DNA of 64,000 nucleotides from an uncultured Eubacteriales bacterium (lineage in GTDB: Bacteria > Bacillota > Clostridia > Lachnospirales > Lachnospiraceae), in contig CASFID010000036.1 in the NCBI GenBank assembly GCA_949294665.1, positions 18,485 to 82,484 of the forward strand, in the 5' to 3' direction. This document shows, in pieces, positions 35,135-44,060 of this stretch; within the stretch, counting starts at the first letter, position 1; each line of letters opens with the position of its first letter. A program made the position numbers and the translations under genes. The notes under the pieces were generated by a model. It worked only from the letters and a program-made list of their open reading frames with translations, was not told where the DNA came from and did no database searches.

Positions 35135-36454
35135 TCACCGCTTTGCACGGGAGAACTCGCGTGCTAATCTTGTTTCGTACTCTTTCTGCAGAGCTTCCAT
35201 ATCTTTCCATATGTTTTCTCCCTCTTCCGGAGTATTGAAATATTTTCTGTATTCGGCAGGGATCAGTTCCAGGCTTTCCGGTTTATCCAGCTGATTGACC
35301 AGATGAAAATTTTCATAAAGTATATTCCCTGACCTCACTCCAAGCTGCCCCTGATATATGTTCAGCGCTTTCTCAAGGTCGGAAAAAAGAATATTCTCCG
35401 GGTTTGTATCGCTGCTCTCATAAACCATGTCCACAATAGAATACGGGCTCCACAGATAAGTATCGTCAATCTGTGCATCCAGATTCAGAAATTTCACGAT
35501 TGCATAACAGCAGCACCGGTTTCCCAGAATATCTTTTACTTTTCTGCGCATTCGGACGTTCCCGTTCCAGCTCTTCAGATAAGCTTTCCCGATGATATAC
35601 AGACCGCTTCCCGAATCATTGTCCACCAGCAGCGGGACAACTGCCGTATCCATTCTGTTTTCACAGGCAAACTGATAAACTTCCTCTATCTCTTCCTTCA
35701 TATCCACATTGCGGGAGACCTGTCGGGGATCTGTGCGATTGATGGCTGAGAGTTTCCGGAAAGGCAGGTCTTTTCTGGAAAAATACAGGTCCAGAAGTCC
35801 CATCGGAATAGTCTTGATCCTGGATCTTTCAAGTTTTATCAGGCGGGGCTTCTCCTCCCTCTCCCACTCCGGACCATACTCACGGTCTGTTTCCCGCGGC
35901 AGCGGGTATCCGGCATTGTACAGAAACTGCGCGGCCTCCGCATAGAGATAGAGATCCATTATCTGCTCCACCAGCCGCTCTGTCCTGTTGTGCCGGTAGG
36001 TTTTTTCCATCTGTTCCAATTCTTCCAGGACGGGCTGTTTTCTTCTTTTTCCCACTTTCGCTTCATTGGCCAGACGTCTCATCTCCTGTATAAAAGCCCT
36101 TGTTCTCCCGGCTCTGCCCTCCGGATCACGCTGCCTTCGCATGACTTCATACTCTGCAAGGAAATCGTAATACAGACAGAGGATCTCTATCGCCGGCTGA
36201 TGCCCTGCAGGCCGCCGCCCCGACTTAGACGCGCTTTCCGCGGATATCTTTCGTCCTTTCTCTTCTATGGGAGGCGTCGGAGGACCGTAAACCGCCGTTT
36301 TCTCATATACCTGTTTCCTTTTTCTCACCGTCTCATGATTTCTCTTTTCTTCCCGAAAATAGCTGCACAATACGGAATGGCCTTCATAAAACATTACCCC
36401 GCTCCGCAAATCTTCAAAAAACCCTTCATGAAAGTGGCTGTAACTATCCTTCAC
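35135..36454 (-). CDS. Unrecognised 439-residue protein, McrBC block
   Basis: Starts at GTG 36454 with AGGAG 8 bases before, overlapping the end of the previous gene by 11 bp, so translation is coupled. The first 200 residues are highly charged and helical (EVMRRQRDPEGRAGRTRAFI), the second half is mixed. A stretch DLYFSRKDLPFRKLSAINRT followed by VVPLLVDNDSGSGLYIIGKAY resembles the ligand-binding half of WYL-type regulators in outline only. No catalytic motif is seen. I do not assign a family; its coupling to the upstream 355-residue gene suggests that the two act together. Confidence 0.75.
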   Translation of the reverse strand: MKDSYSHFHEGFFEDLRSGVMFYEGHSVLCSYFREEKRNHETVRKRKQVYEKTAVYGPPTPPIEEKGRKISAESASKSGRRPAGHQPAIEILCLYYDFLAEYEVMRRQRDPEGRAGRTRAFIQEMRRLANEAKVGKRRKQPVLEELEQMEKTYRHNRTERLVEQIMDLYLYAEAAQFLYNAGYPLPRETDREYGPEWEREEKPRLIKLERSRIKTIPMGLLDLYFSRKDLPFRKLSAINRTDPRQVSRNVDMKEEIEEVYQFACENRMDTAVVPLLVDNDSGSGLYIIGKAYLKSWNGNVRMRRKVKDILGNRCCCYAIVKFLNLDAQIDDTYLWSPYSIVDMVYESSDTNPENILFSDLEKALNIYQGQLGVRSGNILYENFHLVNQLDKPESLELIPAEYRKYFNTPEEGENIWKDMEALQKEYETRLAREFSRAKR

Positions 36455-37511
36455 AAGACTTTCTCCTATCTTCCACCGCCGATTTTTTCAGCTGTTTTTC
36501 TGCTCTCCTGAGCAGCGTCAGCGCAGTAAAATATGTGTTGTCATCCTGCAGATGGGCAATCCCTCTCTTTTCGGAAAATAATTGAACCGCAGCTTTTACA
36601 TACTCCCCCAGGCTGGCTGCAATGTGGATCCTGTCGAGATCCTCTGAAGTTAATCCTTCAATATCAACATCGCAGTGCGGATCATATTTGTCAGACCGGA
36701 ATGAGAGATAGCTTTCCACAAACTTTTCCGGCTCAACAAACTGATTTTTTATCTGTTCCGCCCATCTCTGCACCTCTTCTGAAAGAAATATCCCCTCCCA
36801 GAATTCATGAAAAAATTCTGACGGAGTGCAGTCCATCTCTTCCATCTCTCCACGTATCTCCCGGGGAAGATAATGAAAATACTCCCTTTGAAGTTCCTCC
36901 GGATAAAGAGCTGACAGAGCCTTTCCGGTAAGGATATGGACCAGCCAGGAAGCCGGCCGGTATATTCCTTTCATATCTGCATAATCATTTCCGGACGCCT
37001 CCGATAACGCCTCCTGGACATACAGTTCTTCCGGACTCTCATAGTGATCGCCGGAATACCACAGGAAATCGTGGAATGTCTGCGTTGCCCCGGATATGTC
37101 CTTTCCCTCCGTGTCGCAAAGTGCGTCCATCTCGGAAATCCGGATAGCACAATAGAGAAAATTTCTGAAAAAGGTTTCCACATCCCGACTGAATTCAGGA
37201 TAAAAGGTTAATTCCTCCTCCGCCTCCTCATCAGACTTTCCTGATTTCTCAAGCTTTTGCCGGTACTCTTCTCTTTCATATTTCGAGTAAATGATGGCAT
37301 ATTCTGTCAGTTCATCGATAAACTCGCATGTTTTCTTTTCGCTGTACATACCGTCTTCGTCTCTCACATACGGGAGAATACTCTCGTATTCCCCCGTAAG
37401 TCCGGCCCTGTACTGCTCCAGCTCTTCCAGAAAAAGTTTCTCCCGAAACTTTAAAAGAGCAATATCTTCTGTTTCTTTCCGGTGTGTTTTTCTATATTCT
37501 TCCTTTTTCAT
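36444..37511 (-). CDS. Unrecognised 355-residue acidic protein, McrBC block
   Basis: A soluble, mostly helical and very acidic protein (for example KSDEEAEEELTFYPEFSRDVE) with several aromatic-rich helices (ETFFRNFLYCAIRISEMDAL, REYFHYLPREIRGEMEEMD). It begins at ATG 37511, 36 bp after the ClpX-like gene, and overlaps the following gene. The ribosome site is weak (AAGGGAACG about 10 bases away). No known fold or motif could be recognised. Its acidity would suit a DNA mimic or an adaptor, but that is speculation. Confidence 0.72.
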   Translation of the reverse strand: MKKEEYRKTHRKETEDIALLKFREKLFLEELEQYRAGLTGEYESILPYVRDEDGMYSEKKTCEFIDELTEYAIIYSKYEREEYRQKLEKSGKSDEEAEEELTFYPEFSRDVETFFRNFLYCAIRISEMDALCDTEGKDISGATQTFHDFLWYSGDHYESPEELYVQEALSEASGNDYADMKGIYRPASWLVHILTGKALSALYPEELQREYFHYLPREIRGEMEEMDCTPSEFFHEFWEGIFLSEEVQRWAEQIKNQFVEPEKFVESYLSFRSDKYDPHCDVDIEGLTSEDLDRIHIAASLGEYVKAAVQLFSEKRGIAHLQDDNTYFTALTLLRRAEKQLKKSAVEDRRKSCEG

Positions 37512-37546
37512 ATTTCAAATCGTTCCCTTTCTACATGTCAAGTATA

Positions 37547-38965
37547 TCACATCCTTTCTTCCAAAGAAACACGGTCATTCAACCAGTATTCCTTCCTGTC
37601 ACAGTCGCCAAACATCTCCTCGTCCAGATATTCCTGGAGACGGCTCTGGAGATATCTTACACCAAATCCCGTTTCCGCGGCCTCCGCGGCCAGCCGCTTT
37701 TCCATTTCTCCGTTCAGATGGATCGTAACTCCATACTGCTTCTCCAGAGTGTGGACCGGTGAAATATACTCATCCCGCAGAATGGACCGAAAATCATTCT
37801 CCGTCATGGGATGGAGCTGTACGATCTGGTGGATCCGTCCGGCGATCTCCTGTCGGATCCCCGCATAGGCCACCAGATCTTGCGGGGTGATCGTATCCAG
37901 ATATTGAAGATTGCTGTCCGCCTTCTGACAGTCTCTCCCGAATCCGATCGTCTCTTTCTCTTCATATGCAGTTTTTTCCTTTACCAGTCTTTCAAAACTC
38001 CCGCAGAATACAAAACTGATACGGGAGCTGTCGAATTCAAGAGCATCCTTTTCTTTATCCTTCGGGAAGCACATCCGGGCCCCCTCGATCATTTTTAAAA
38101 GTTCGCTCTGACTCGCCGTAGCGTAATTCGTCCCGCCGGATCCGATCTTCGGTTCGCAGAATTTATCAAATTCGTCAAACACGATAATAGAACGTTCTAT
38201 CTCATCACGGCTCATGCCCTGAAAGATATCCTGGAGCTTAAAGCTGCCGCTCCATCCCTGCATCGTGATGAACGTGCTGTCGATGATACGGACAGGGGGA
38301 TAAACTTTCTGGAGAGTTCTCCATATCTCTGTTTTTCCGCAGCCGGTAGGCCCTACAAAGAGGAGATTCCTCTTCCTTCCTCTTATATGATTGTACAGAA
38401 GGAGTGACGCCGCCCTCACCGCCTCTTCCTGCCCGTATATCCTCGGGGAAAGATATCTGTAGATCATCCGGGGACTTGTCGCCAGATTCGGATCGAATGC
38501 TTTCGTCGCCTCGTCTTCTTCAATACGGGAGGCCTTTGGAAAACTGTCCGCATGCTGTCTTTTGTTTTCCCGGGAAAATCCATATATATCCGGTATCATA
38601 TTCCCGTGCGGATCTCTCAGCGGTATCTTCTCTTCCGCCGTGAATCCCCCGTGAGAAGCAGCATAGCGGTCGGCAAGAATCTCTGCAAGAGAGCGGATAC
38701 CCTTATCGTCCATCTTCAATTCAGATATAAAGTTGATCAGAAGCTGTCCGGCCGTTTTTGACGGCTCCTTCCCCCAGGGAGCAGAGAGTTCCTCCGCCTC
38801 AGCCAGGAGCTCATTATACTCATCGTCGTCAATATCATTGTACGTTCCTTCTTTGGCGTGCTCGCAAAACAGGACGCAGGGATTCTGATGTCTGACGCTG
38901 TCTCTTTGTTCAGAAACTTCTTTTACATATTTTTCAACCCACTTTAAACACATTGATCTTCTCAT
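37547..38965 (-). CDS. ClpX-like AAA+ unfoldase without zinc-binding domain
   Basis: A 472-residue protein. The first 150 residues are unfamiliar and lack the ClpX zinc finger. The AAA+ domain has Walker A FVGPTGCGKTE, Walker B SIIVFDEFDKF and a C-terminal lid (TGFGVRYLQSRLQEYLDEEM). An IGFG tetrapeptide (in KETIGFGRD) lies between Walker B and sensor regions, where ClpX carries its IGF loop for docking to ClpP. It is the first gene of the McrBC unit; ATG 38965 follows AAAGGAAGG. I infer a locus-specific unfoldase for the ClpP encoded at 27750. Confidence 0.85.
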   Translation of the reverse strand: MRRSMCLKWVEKYVKEVSEQRDSVRHQNPCVLFCEHAKEGTYNDIDDDEYNELLAEAEELSAPWGKEPSKTAGQLLINFISELKMDDKGIRSLAEILADRYAASHGGFTAEEKIPLRDPHGNMIPDIYGFSRENKRQHADSFPKASRIEEDEATKAFDPNLATSPRMIYRYLSPRIYGQEEAVRAASLLLYNHIRGRKRNLLFVGPTGCGKTEIWRTLQKVYPPVRIIDSTFITMQGWSGSFKLQDIFQGMSRDEIERSIIVFDEFDKFCEPKIGSGGTNYATASQSELLKMIEGARMCFPKDKEKDALEFDSSRISFVFCGSFERLVKEKTAYEEKETIGFGRDCQKADSNLQYLDTITPQDLVAYAGIRQEIAGRIHQIVQLHPMTENDFRSILRDEYISPVHTLEKQYGVTIHLNGEMEKRLAAEAAETGFGVRYLQSRLQEYLDEEMFGDCDRKEYWLNDRVSLEERM

Positions 38966-39053
38966 AGAGCCTTCCTTTCTTTGAGCGTATTGAATTGTAC
39001 CTGATCCATAACTGCCCGATGGATAACTCTATGATACACCTTTTCTATATTCC

Positions 39054-39070
39054 CTCGTAAATTATACGAG
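39054..39070. promoter_or_regulatory. Palindrome in the ClpX-McrBC promoter region
   Basis: CTCGTAAATTATACGAG has perfect 6-base arms. On the minus strand it includes TATAAT, so a protein bound here could block transcription of the block at 38965. No matching -35 was found, so the promoter itself is uncertain. Confidence 0.45.
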
Positions 39071-39106
39071 CAACGCTTCTTTCCGGACTATAGTGTTACA
39101 TATACA

Positions 39107-39135
39107 TTGTTTTTGCTGTTTGCAGGATGTATAAT
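39107..39135 (+). promoter_or_regulatory. Promoter of the membrane/coiled-coil protein
   Basis: TTGTTT (39107-39112), 17-base spacer and TATAAT (39130-39135), 45 bases before the start codon. Confidence 0.65.
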
Positions 39136-39179
39136 GTATAGCAACGGATATAGACAAAATGCGCAAACGGAGGTATTTT

Positions 39180-39656
39180 ATGAAATCTTTATTGCTGACT
39201 TCTCTCACTCATCCATGGAAATTCATATGGCGCTATATCGTTTTGGCATGTATTGTTTTTCCTCTCATTTTTACACTTTCAGGTCTGATTTCCTCATTTG
39301 ATTCAAGTCTCGGCACGGTCTTCTATGTACTTATAATAATACCCACACTGTTTTGGGTGCGCAGCAACGTACGTTCTGAAGAAGAAGCGCGTATACGTGA
39401 GCTGAATAAATCACCAGAAGAAAAAGAACGGGAAAGACAAGAGAAAAAGAAACAGGCACAATTCTGGGCAAGACATTTCGCATACCGTGCGGCTCAGAGA
39501 CACTACGAGGAACAACAGGCAGAATATGAACGCCAGCAACGAGCAAGGAGTAACGTCATGTATTACGAAACACAGGCAAGATGGGCGGAAAAAGAAGGAA
39601 ACTATTCAGCCGCTGAGGAATACCGGCGGGAAGCCGATTTATGGAAATATCTTTAA
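39180..39656 (+). CDS. Membrane protein with charged coiled-coil tail
   Basis: A 158-residue protein. Two hydrophobic segments (about 14-36 and 42-58) near the N-terminus are followed by a long Glu/Arg/Gln-rich helix (SPEEKEREREQ-type repeats to the C-terminus), likely a cytoplasmic coiled coil. ATG 39180 follows CGGAGG by six bases. It is divergent from the ClpX-McrBC block and a single-gene unit with its own promoter. Function unknown. Confidence 0.75.
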   Translation: MKSLLLTSLTHPWKFIWRYIVLACIVFPLIFTLSGLISSFDSSLGTVFYVLIIIPTLFWVRSNVRSEEEARIRELNKSPEEKERERQEKKKQAQFWARHFAYRAAQRHYEEQQAEYERQQRARSNVMYYETQARWAEKEGNYSAAEEYRREADLWKYL

Positions 39657-39768
39657 GCTGCCATAAAGTTCTGGACTTTACCGGCTCGTTTTGTCCCTCC
39701 GCACATTTTCTGTTTCCCATACATATATTATAAAGAATTTATTGATATCTTTAGTTTATGGAGGAATT

Positions 39769-40830
39769 ATGAAAAAGCGGATCTTAGCCGGTCTCACTGC
39801 TGCTCTTCTCTGTATCTCCCTGTTTTCCGGCTGTTCACAAAAAGCCGGAACAGAATCTCCCGCTGCTGAAAAAGGCGCATCGGAAGAAGATACAGAAGAG
39901 CCTGCTGCCGAGCCGGAACTTACCCATGTAACATTGAACGAAGTGGCTCATTCCATCTTCTATGCCCCCATGTATGTGGCAATAGAAGAAGGATATTTTG
40001 AAGAAGAAGGGATCAGCCTGGAACTCGTATGCGGGTTTGGAGCCGACAAGACTATGACTGCCGTTATCTCAGGCGAAGCGGACATCGGATTTATGGGATC
40101 TGAAGCTTCCATCTACACTTATGCCGAAGGCGCCACCGATTACGTCGTCAATTTTGCCCAGCTTACCCAGCGCGCCGGCAATTTCCTTGTGGCGCGCGAG
40201 GAAATGTCTGATTTCACATGGGATGACTTAAAAGGCCATCTTGTCCTCGGCGGCCGCAAGGGCGGAATGCCTGAAATGGTGTTTGAGTATATCCTGAAAC
40301 AAAACGACATTGATCCTCAGACAGATCTTGAGATCAATCAGAATATTGACTTCGGCTCTACAGCCGCTGCATTCGCAGAAGGCCAGGGGGATTTCACCGT
40401 CGAGTTTGAACCTGGAGCGACAACTCTCGAATCGGAAGGCTCAGGATACGTTGTTGCTTCTCTCGGCGAGGACAGCGGCTATGTCCCATACACGGCTTTC
40501 AGCGCGAAAAAGAGCTATATCGACGAGAATCCCGAGGTTATCCAGGGATTCACCAATGCACTTCAAAAAGGTATGGATTATGTCCAGGAACATACCCCGG
40601 AGGAAATCGCAGCAGTCATAGAACCACAATTCCCGGAGACAGATCTGGAGACGATCACTACGATCGTTACACGCTACTATGATCAGGATACGTGGAAGAG
40701 CAATCTGATCTTTGAAAAGAGCAGTTTCGAGCTCCTTCAGGATATCCTGGAGAGCGCAGACGAACTGGAAGAGCGCGTGCCGTATGAGGATCTTGTGACC
40801 ACAGAATTTGCAGCAATCGCCGCTCAGTGA
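39769..40830 (+). CDS. NMT1/SsuA-type ABC substrate-binding lipoprotein
   Basis: A 353-residue secreted lipoprotein. A signal peptide with lipobox LFSGC (Cys at about 21) is followed by a low-complexity acidic linker and an NMT1/THI5-like binding domain (ITLNEVAHSIFYAPMYVAIEEGYF-type opening, GEADIGFMGSEAS). This family binds thiamine precursors, taurine/sulphonates or related small molecules. No permease or ATPase lies next to it, so it either works with a transporter elsewhere or is an orphan. ATG 39769 is preceded by GGAGGAATT. The ligand is not predictable here. Confidence 0.88.
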   Translation: MKKRILAGLTAALLCISLFSGCSQKAGTESPAAEKGASEEDTEEPAAEPELTHVTLNEVAHSIFYAPMYVAIEEGYFEEEGISLELVCGFGADKTMTAVISGEADIGFMGSEASIYTYAEGATDYVVNFAQLTQRAGNFLVAREEMSDFTWDDLKGHLVLGGRKGGMPEMVFEYILKQNDIDPQTDLEINQNIDFGSTAAAFAEGQGDFTVEFEPGATTLESEGSGYVVASLGEDSGYVPYTAFSAKKSYIDENPEVIQGFTNALQKGMDYVQEHTPEEIAAVIEPQFPETDLETITTIVTRYYDQDTWKSNLIFEKSSFELLQDILESADELEERVPYEDLVTTEFAAIAAQ

Positions 40831-40908
40831 TATAATAGCAACTGGCACAACAGCGGTATTCTGGCGATACGAAAGAAAATAAATATGTTATGACAGACAC
40901 AGATACCG

Positions 40909-40950
40909 TATCAGCCTGGCGTCTTTATCTTGGAAAACACCAGGCTGATA
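40909..40950. terminator. Strong hairpin after the substrate-binding protein gene
   Basis: TATCAGCCTGG (40909-40919) and CCAGGCTGATA (40940-40950) make an 11-bp perfect stem 80 bases after the stop. There is no good U-run on the plus strand, so termination is probable but not certain. Confidence 0.45.
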
Positions 40951-40991
40951 TACTCTGCTAATTCAGGCAATGAAAGGATATCTGATTCACT

Positions 40992-41291
40992 ATGATCGAT
41001 AAGAGACTTATTCCCTACAAAGGATTGATGAAGGAGCCGTTTTCAGGAAGTCACCACGGTATGCGATATCTTCTCTCGGGCGATGACGGCAAGAACAGCA
41101 CTACTTTCACAGTCTGGATATATCCCGAACCCTGGTGCTTTGAACAAACGTCCCCGGAGCAACGTGAAAGCGCATCGTTTCCCCTCTCGGAAGAAGGACT
41201 TGACCAGGCGATGGACTGGCTCAGAGAACGCTATGAATCAGAAAAAGAGCGGTGGACGAAAGCCGCCCAGAATATGATGCACATCACCTGA
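40992..41291 (+). CDS. Small conserved protein of unknown function
   Basis: A 99-residue soluble protein with a conserved-looking core (GSHHGMRYLLSGDDG, WIYPEPWCFEQTSPEQ) and a helical C-terminus (DQAMDWLRERYESEKERW). I have a recollection of similar short proteins in other Lachnospiraceae, with no function. The ribosome site AAGGAT is a little far from the ATG. It follows the hairpin after the NMT1 gene and may be its own unit. Confidence 0.7.
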   Translation: MIDKRLIPYKGLMKEPFSGSHHGMRYLLSGDDGKNSTTFTVWIYPEPWCFEQTSPEQRESASFPLSEEGLDQAMDWLRERYESEKERWTKAAQNMMHIT

Positions 41292-41491
41292 GAGCAATGC
41301 TTTATCCCCGCTCTTTGAGGAGTTTATTTTCTTTTAATATTTTTTAAATTTTCTTCCATATATTGTCACAATGGATTCACATTTCCCTGTTATTCTTAGG
41401 CTATGAAATAAAGAAGACAATGGCTGTATGGACAGCTGTTCGTATGGCCATTGGACTTCGCCTAAAAACTACAGCTTTTAATAAAGCGTTC

Positions 41492-42865
41492 TCATACATC
41501 ATTCCCGGCGTTCCTGCCCGGGAATATTTTTTTGAGATTGACCTTCACAATATAGTAATACATAACGATCAGGAGGGCCGACGCCAGAATCCATGCAGCA
41601 GGGCTGGCAAGGCACACCCCGAGGTAACTCTTCTGTCCCGCGGCGATCACTGCGACTACGCCTCTTCCGACGAGTTCGGCAACACCGGCCATCATAGGCA
41701 GAATTCCATATCCCAGCCCCTGTATCCCGTTTCTGTAAATATTGACAATGGCAAGCGGGATAAAGAAGATTCCCACACATTTCAGATAAATATCTACCGA
41801 GCCCATGATCAGTTCCACATCTTCTGACACAAACAGGTAGGTCATATATTTTCCCACTGTCATCACGAGCGCTGCCGCAATAAACGAATAAACGATTCCA
41901 ATGAGCGTACATGCCTTAAATCCCTGGCGGATACGCGGCACGTCGCCTGCACCCATATTCTGTGCTCCATATGTAGCCATCGTTGTTCCCAGCGCCACGT
42001 ACGCCTGTGTCACGACCTGTTCGATCTTGCTGGCCGCAGTATACGCAGCGACAAGAGTGGATCCCAGTATATTCAGCGAAGACTGCACCATCATTGTACC
42101 GACAGCAGTGATCGAATACTGCAGTGCCATAGGAATGCCAATCCCGATCTGCGTTTTCAGCAGGCTGACAGACACACGCCAGTCCTCCCGAACCATATGG
42201 AGCATCGGTACTTTCTTCATGATGTATACCAGGCACAGAAGGCCGGACACTCCCTGGGAGATCACGGTCGCAACAGCGGCTCCTGCCGCTCCCATATGGA
42301 ATGCAATGATGAGCACAAGGTCCAGCACAATATTAAGAAGAGCCGAGAGAATCAGAAAATACAACGGCACCTTACTGTTTCCAAGCGCTCTCAGAATACT
42401 GGCCAGCAGATTATACAGCATCTGAGCCAGAATGCCACCGCTGATGATCATAATATATGCATATGCGTCCGCAAAAATATCCGAAGGCGTGTTCATCACA
42501 ATGAGCCATGGCTCCATGAACAGCATAAACGCCGCCGTCAGGATTACTCCGATGATCAGCGACAAAATAGAAGCACCTGCCACAGTACGCCTCATAGCGG
42601 ACATATCCCCGGCCCCGAATTTCTGCGCAGTAAGGACAGTAAATCCGGCTGTCATGCCTACGACGAAGCCATAGATCAGAAACATGATGGTGCCTGTACT
42701 GCCCACTGCCGCAAGCGCCTCTGTGCCGACAAATTTCCCTACGATCACCGCGTCCGCCATGTTATAAAACTGCTGAAATACATTTCCGATAAAGATTGGG
42801 AGTGTAAAATCAAATATGATCTTCATCGGTTTTCCGGATGTCATATCATGCTGAACTGCTTTCAT
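41492..42865 (-). CDS. MATE-family multidrug efflux transporter
   Basis: A 457-residue integral membrane protein with about twelve hydrophobic segments and the MATE sequence style: TLPIFIGNVFQQFYNMADAVIVGK at the N-terminus, GTEALAAVGSTG and a repeat of the same layout in the second half (IGIPMALQYSITAVGTMMVQ). MATE proteins exchange cationic drugs or metabolites for H+ or Na+. ATG 42865 follows GAGGTG; the frame extends eight codons upstream without a ribosome site. Single gene, convergent with the small protein at 40992. Confidence 0.93.
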   Translation of the reverse strand: MKAVQHDMTSGKPMKIIFDFTLPIFIGNVFQQFYNMADAVIVGKFVGTEALAAVGSTGTIMFLIYGFVVGMTAGFTVLTAQKFGAGDMSAMRRTVAGASILSLIIGVILTAAFMLFMEPWLIVMNTPSDIFADAYAYIMIISGGILAQMLYNLLASILRALGNSKVPLYFLILSALLNIVLDLVLIIAFHMGAAGAAVATVISQGVSGLLCLVYIMKKVPMLHMVREDWRVSVSLLKTQIGIGIPMALQYSITAVGTMMVQSSLNILGSTLVAAYTAASKIEQVVTQAYVALGTTMATYGAQNMGAGDVPRIRQGFKACTLIGIVYSFIAAALVMTVGKYMTYLFVSEDVELIMGSVDIYLKCVGIFFIPLAIVNIYRNGIQGLGYGILPMMAGVAELVGRGVVAVIAAGQKSYLGVCLASPAAWILASALLIVMYYYIVKVNLKKIFPGRNAGNDV

Positions 42866-42983
42866 AAAAACACCTCTTCTGTCACACAAAACTTAAGGGA
42901 TTATATAACAGAAGAGGCTCCTTGTAAATACTGTTTTTCAAATTTTAACCAATAATTTTCATTTCTGCAAAAACACGTTTTTC

Positions 42984-44057
42984 TCACCTGAGAAACAGCA
43001 GTTTTCCCTCGTCAAATGCCAGATAATCCGGCATTCCTTTTTCCTCCAGTTCCTGCATGCGCTCTCTCTGCACGAACCAGCACACCGTCACTTTTGTTTT
43101 GATGTAATAATTCTTTTCAAAGGGCAGTTCGGCTCTGCTCTCCAGTTCGAACGGCAGCATGCCGCATGGACTGCCGTCACTGTCTGTTCTGTTCTTCCCG
43201 GTACGTTCTGTGTTCCAGACCGGGATAAAATCGTGCGCCCGGTAACCGATATACTCCGTGTACTCCGGTATCTCCCGCCGGGTAGTAAGCGTAACGCCCC
43301 AATCTTCTGCTTCTGCCGTATGGGCGTCGATCCGGCGGGCTTTCGAGAAGTTCTTGCACCCGGTCAGACGAGCTGCTTCTCTGCTCACGGGATTGCGGAA
43401 GATTTCTTTTGTCTCTCCTGCCGCTTCAATCTTCCCTTGATCGATAACGAGCAGCTCCTCGCTGAATCGGTAGACCTCGTCCCTGTTATGAGATACCATG
43501 ATCACCGTTCCCCCATAATCCTCAAGCATCTCTGCGAGCTCTCTCTGGAGCTGGTCTTTCAAATACATATCAAGAGCAGAGAAAGGCTCGTCCAGAAGGA
43601 TCATCTCCGGCTCATAGGCCATGATACGGGCCAGCGCGGCTCTCTGCTGCTGTCCGCCGGAGAGTTGTCCGGGCAGTCTCTTTTCCAGCCCCTGAAGGCG
43701 GAACTTCTCCACCATCTCACGGACACGTGCTTCTTTCTCCTGTCTGCTGCCCTTTAATCCAGCAGTTATATTTTTCTCCACTGTCATTGTCGGAAACAGG
43801 GCGTAATTCTGGAACAGATATCCTACATTTCTCAACTGCGGCTTCAGGTTGATCTTCTTTTCCTTGTCGAAAAATGTCCTGCCTTCCACCTCGATATGGC
43901 CTTCATCCGGTAGTTCAATTCCCGCGATGCTTTTCAGCGTCATGCTCTTTCCGCAACCGGAAGCGCCGAGAATTCCGATCCGGCGTGCCTCACTGCGAAA
44001 GCTGATATCCAGCCGGAAATTATCCAGTTTCTTTTTAATCTCTACTGTGACCGCCAT
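42984..44057 (-). CDS. modC: Molybdate ABC transporter ATP-binding protein ModC
   Basis: A 357-residue ABC ATPase: Walker A GASGCGKSM, Q-loop FQNYALFP, signature LSGGQQQRAALAR, Walker B MILLDEPFSALD and H-loop VSHNRDE. After residue 220 comes a C-terminal extension that would correspond to the TOBE/MOP regulatory domain of ModC, although it is diverged. It energises molybdate import through ModB. It starts three bases after the modB stop, so modABC is one operon transcribed A, B, C. Confidence 0.92.
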   Translation of the reverse strand: MAVTVEIKKKLDNFRLDISFRSEARRIGILGASGCGKSMTLKSIAGIELPDEGHIEVEGRTFFDKEKKINLKPQLRNVGYLFQNYALFPTMTVEKNITAGLKGSRQEKEARVREMVEKFRLQGLEKRLPGQLSGGQQQRAALARIMAYEPEMILLDEPFSALDMYLKDQLQRELAEMLEDYGGTVIMVSHNRDEVYRFSEELLVIDQGKIEAAGETKEIFRNPVSREAARLTGCKNFSKARRIDAHTAEAEDWGVTLTTRREIPEYTEYIGYRAHDFIPVWNTERTGKNRTDSDGSPCGMLPFELESRAELPFEKNYYIKTKVTVCWFVQRERMQELEEKGMPDYLAFDEGKLLFLR

Positions 44058-44060
44058 GAC

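Noticed and set aside
26331-38965. Integrative conjugative element, suggested by the VirD4-like gene
   Set aside because: No relaxase, mating-pair, integrase, excisionase or attachment repeats were seen, and the VirD4-like protein lacks membrane helices.
39657-39768. Riboswitch leader (thiamine-type) before the NMT1-like gene
   Set aside because: The 110-base leader has no conserved thiamine-pyrophosphate core and only a weak hairpin.
41363-41480. Small plus-strand frame starting in the gap between the 99-residue gene and the MATE gene
   Set aside because: It has no ribosome site and continues as antisense of the MATE gene.
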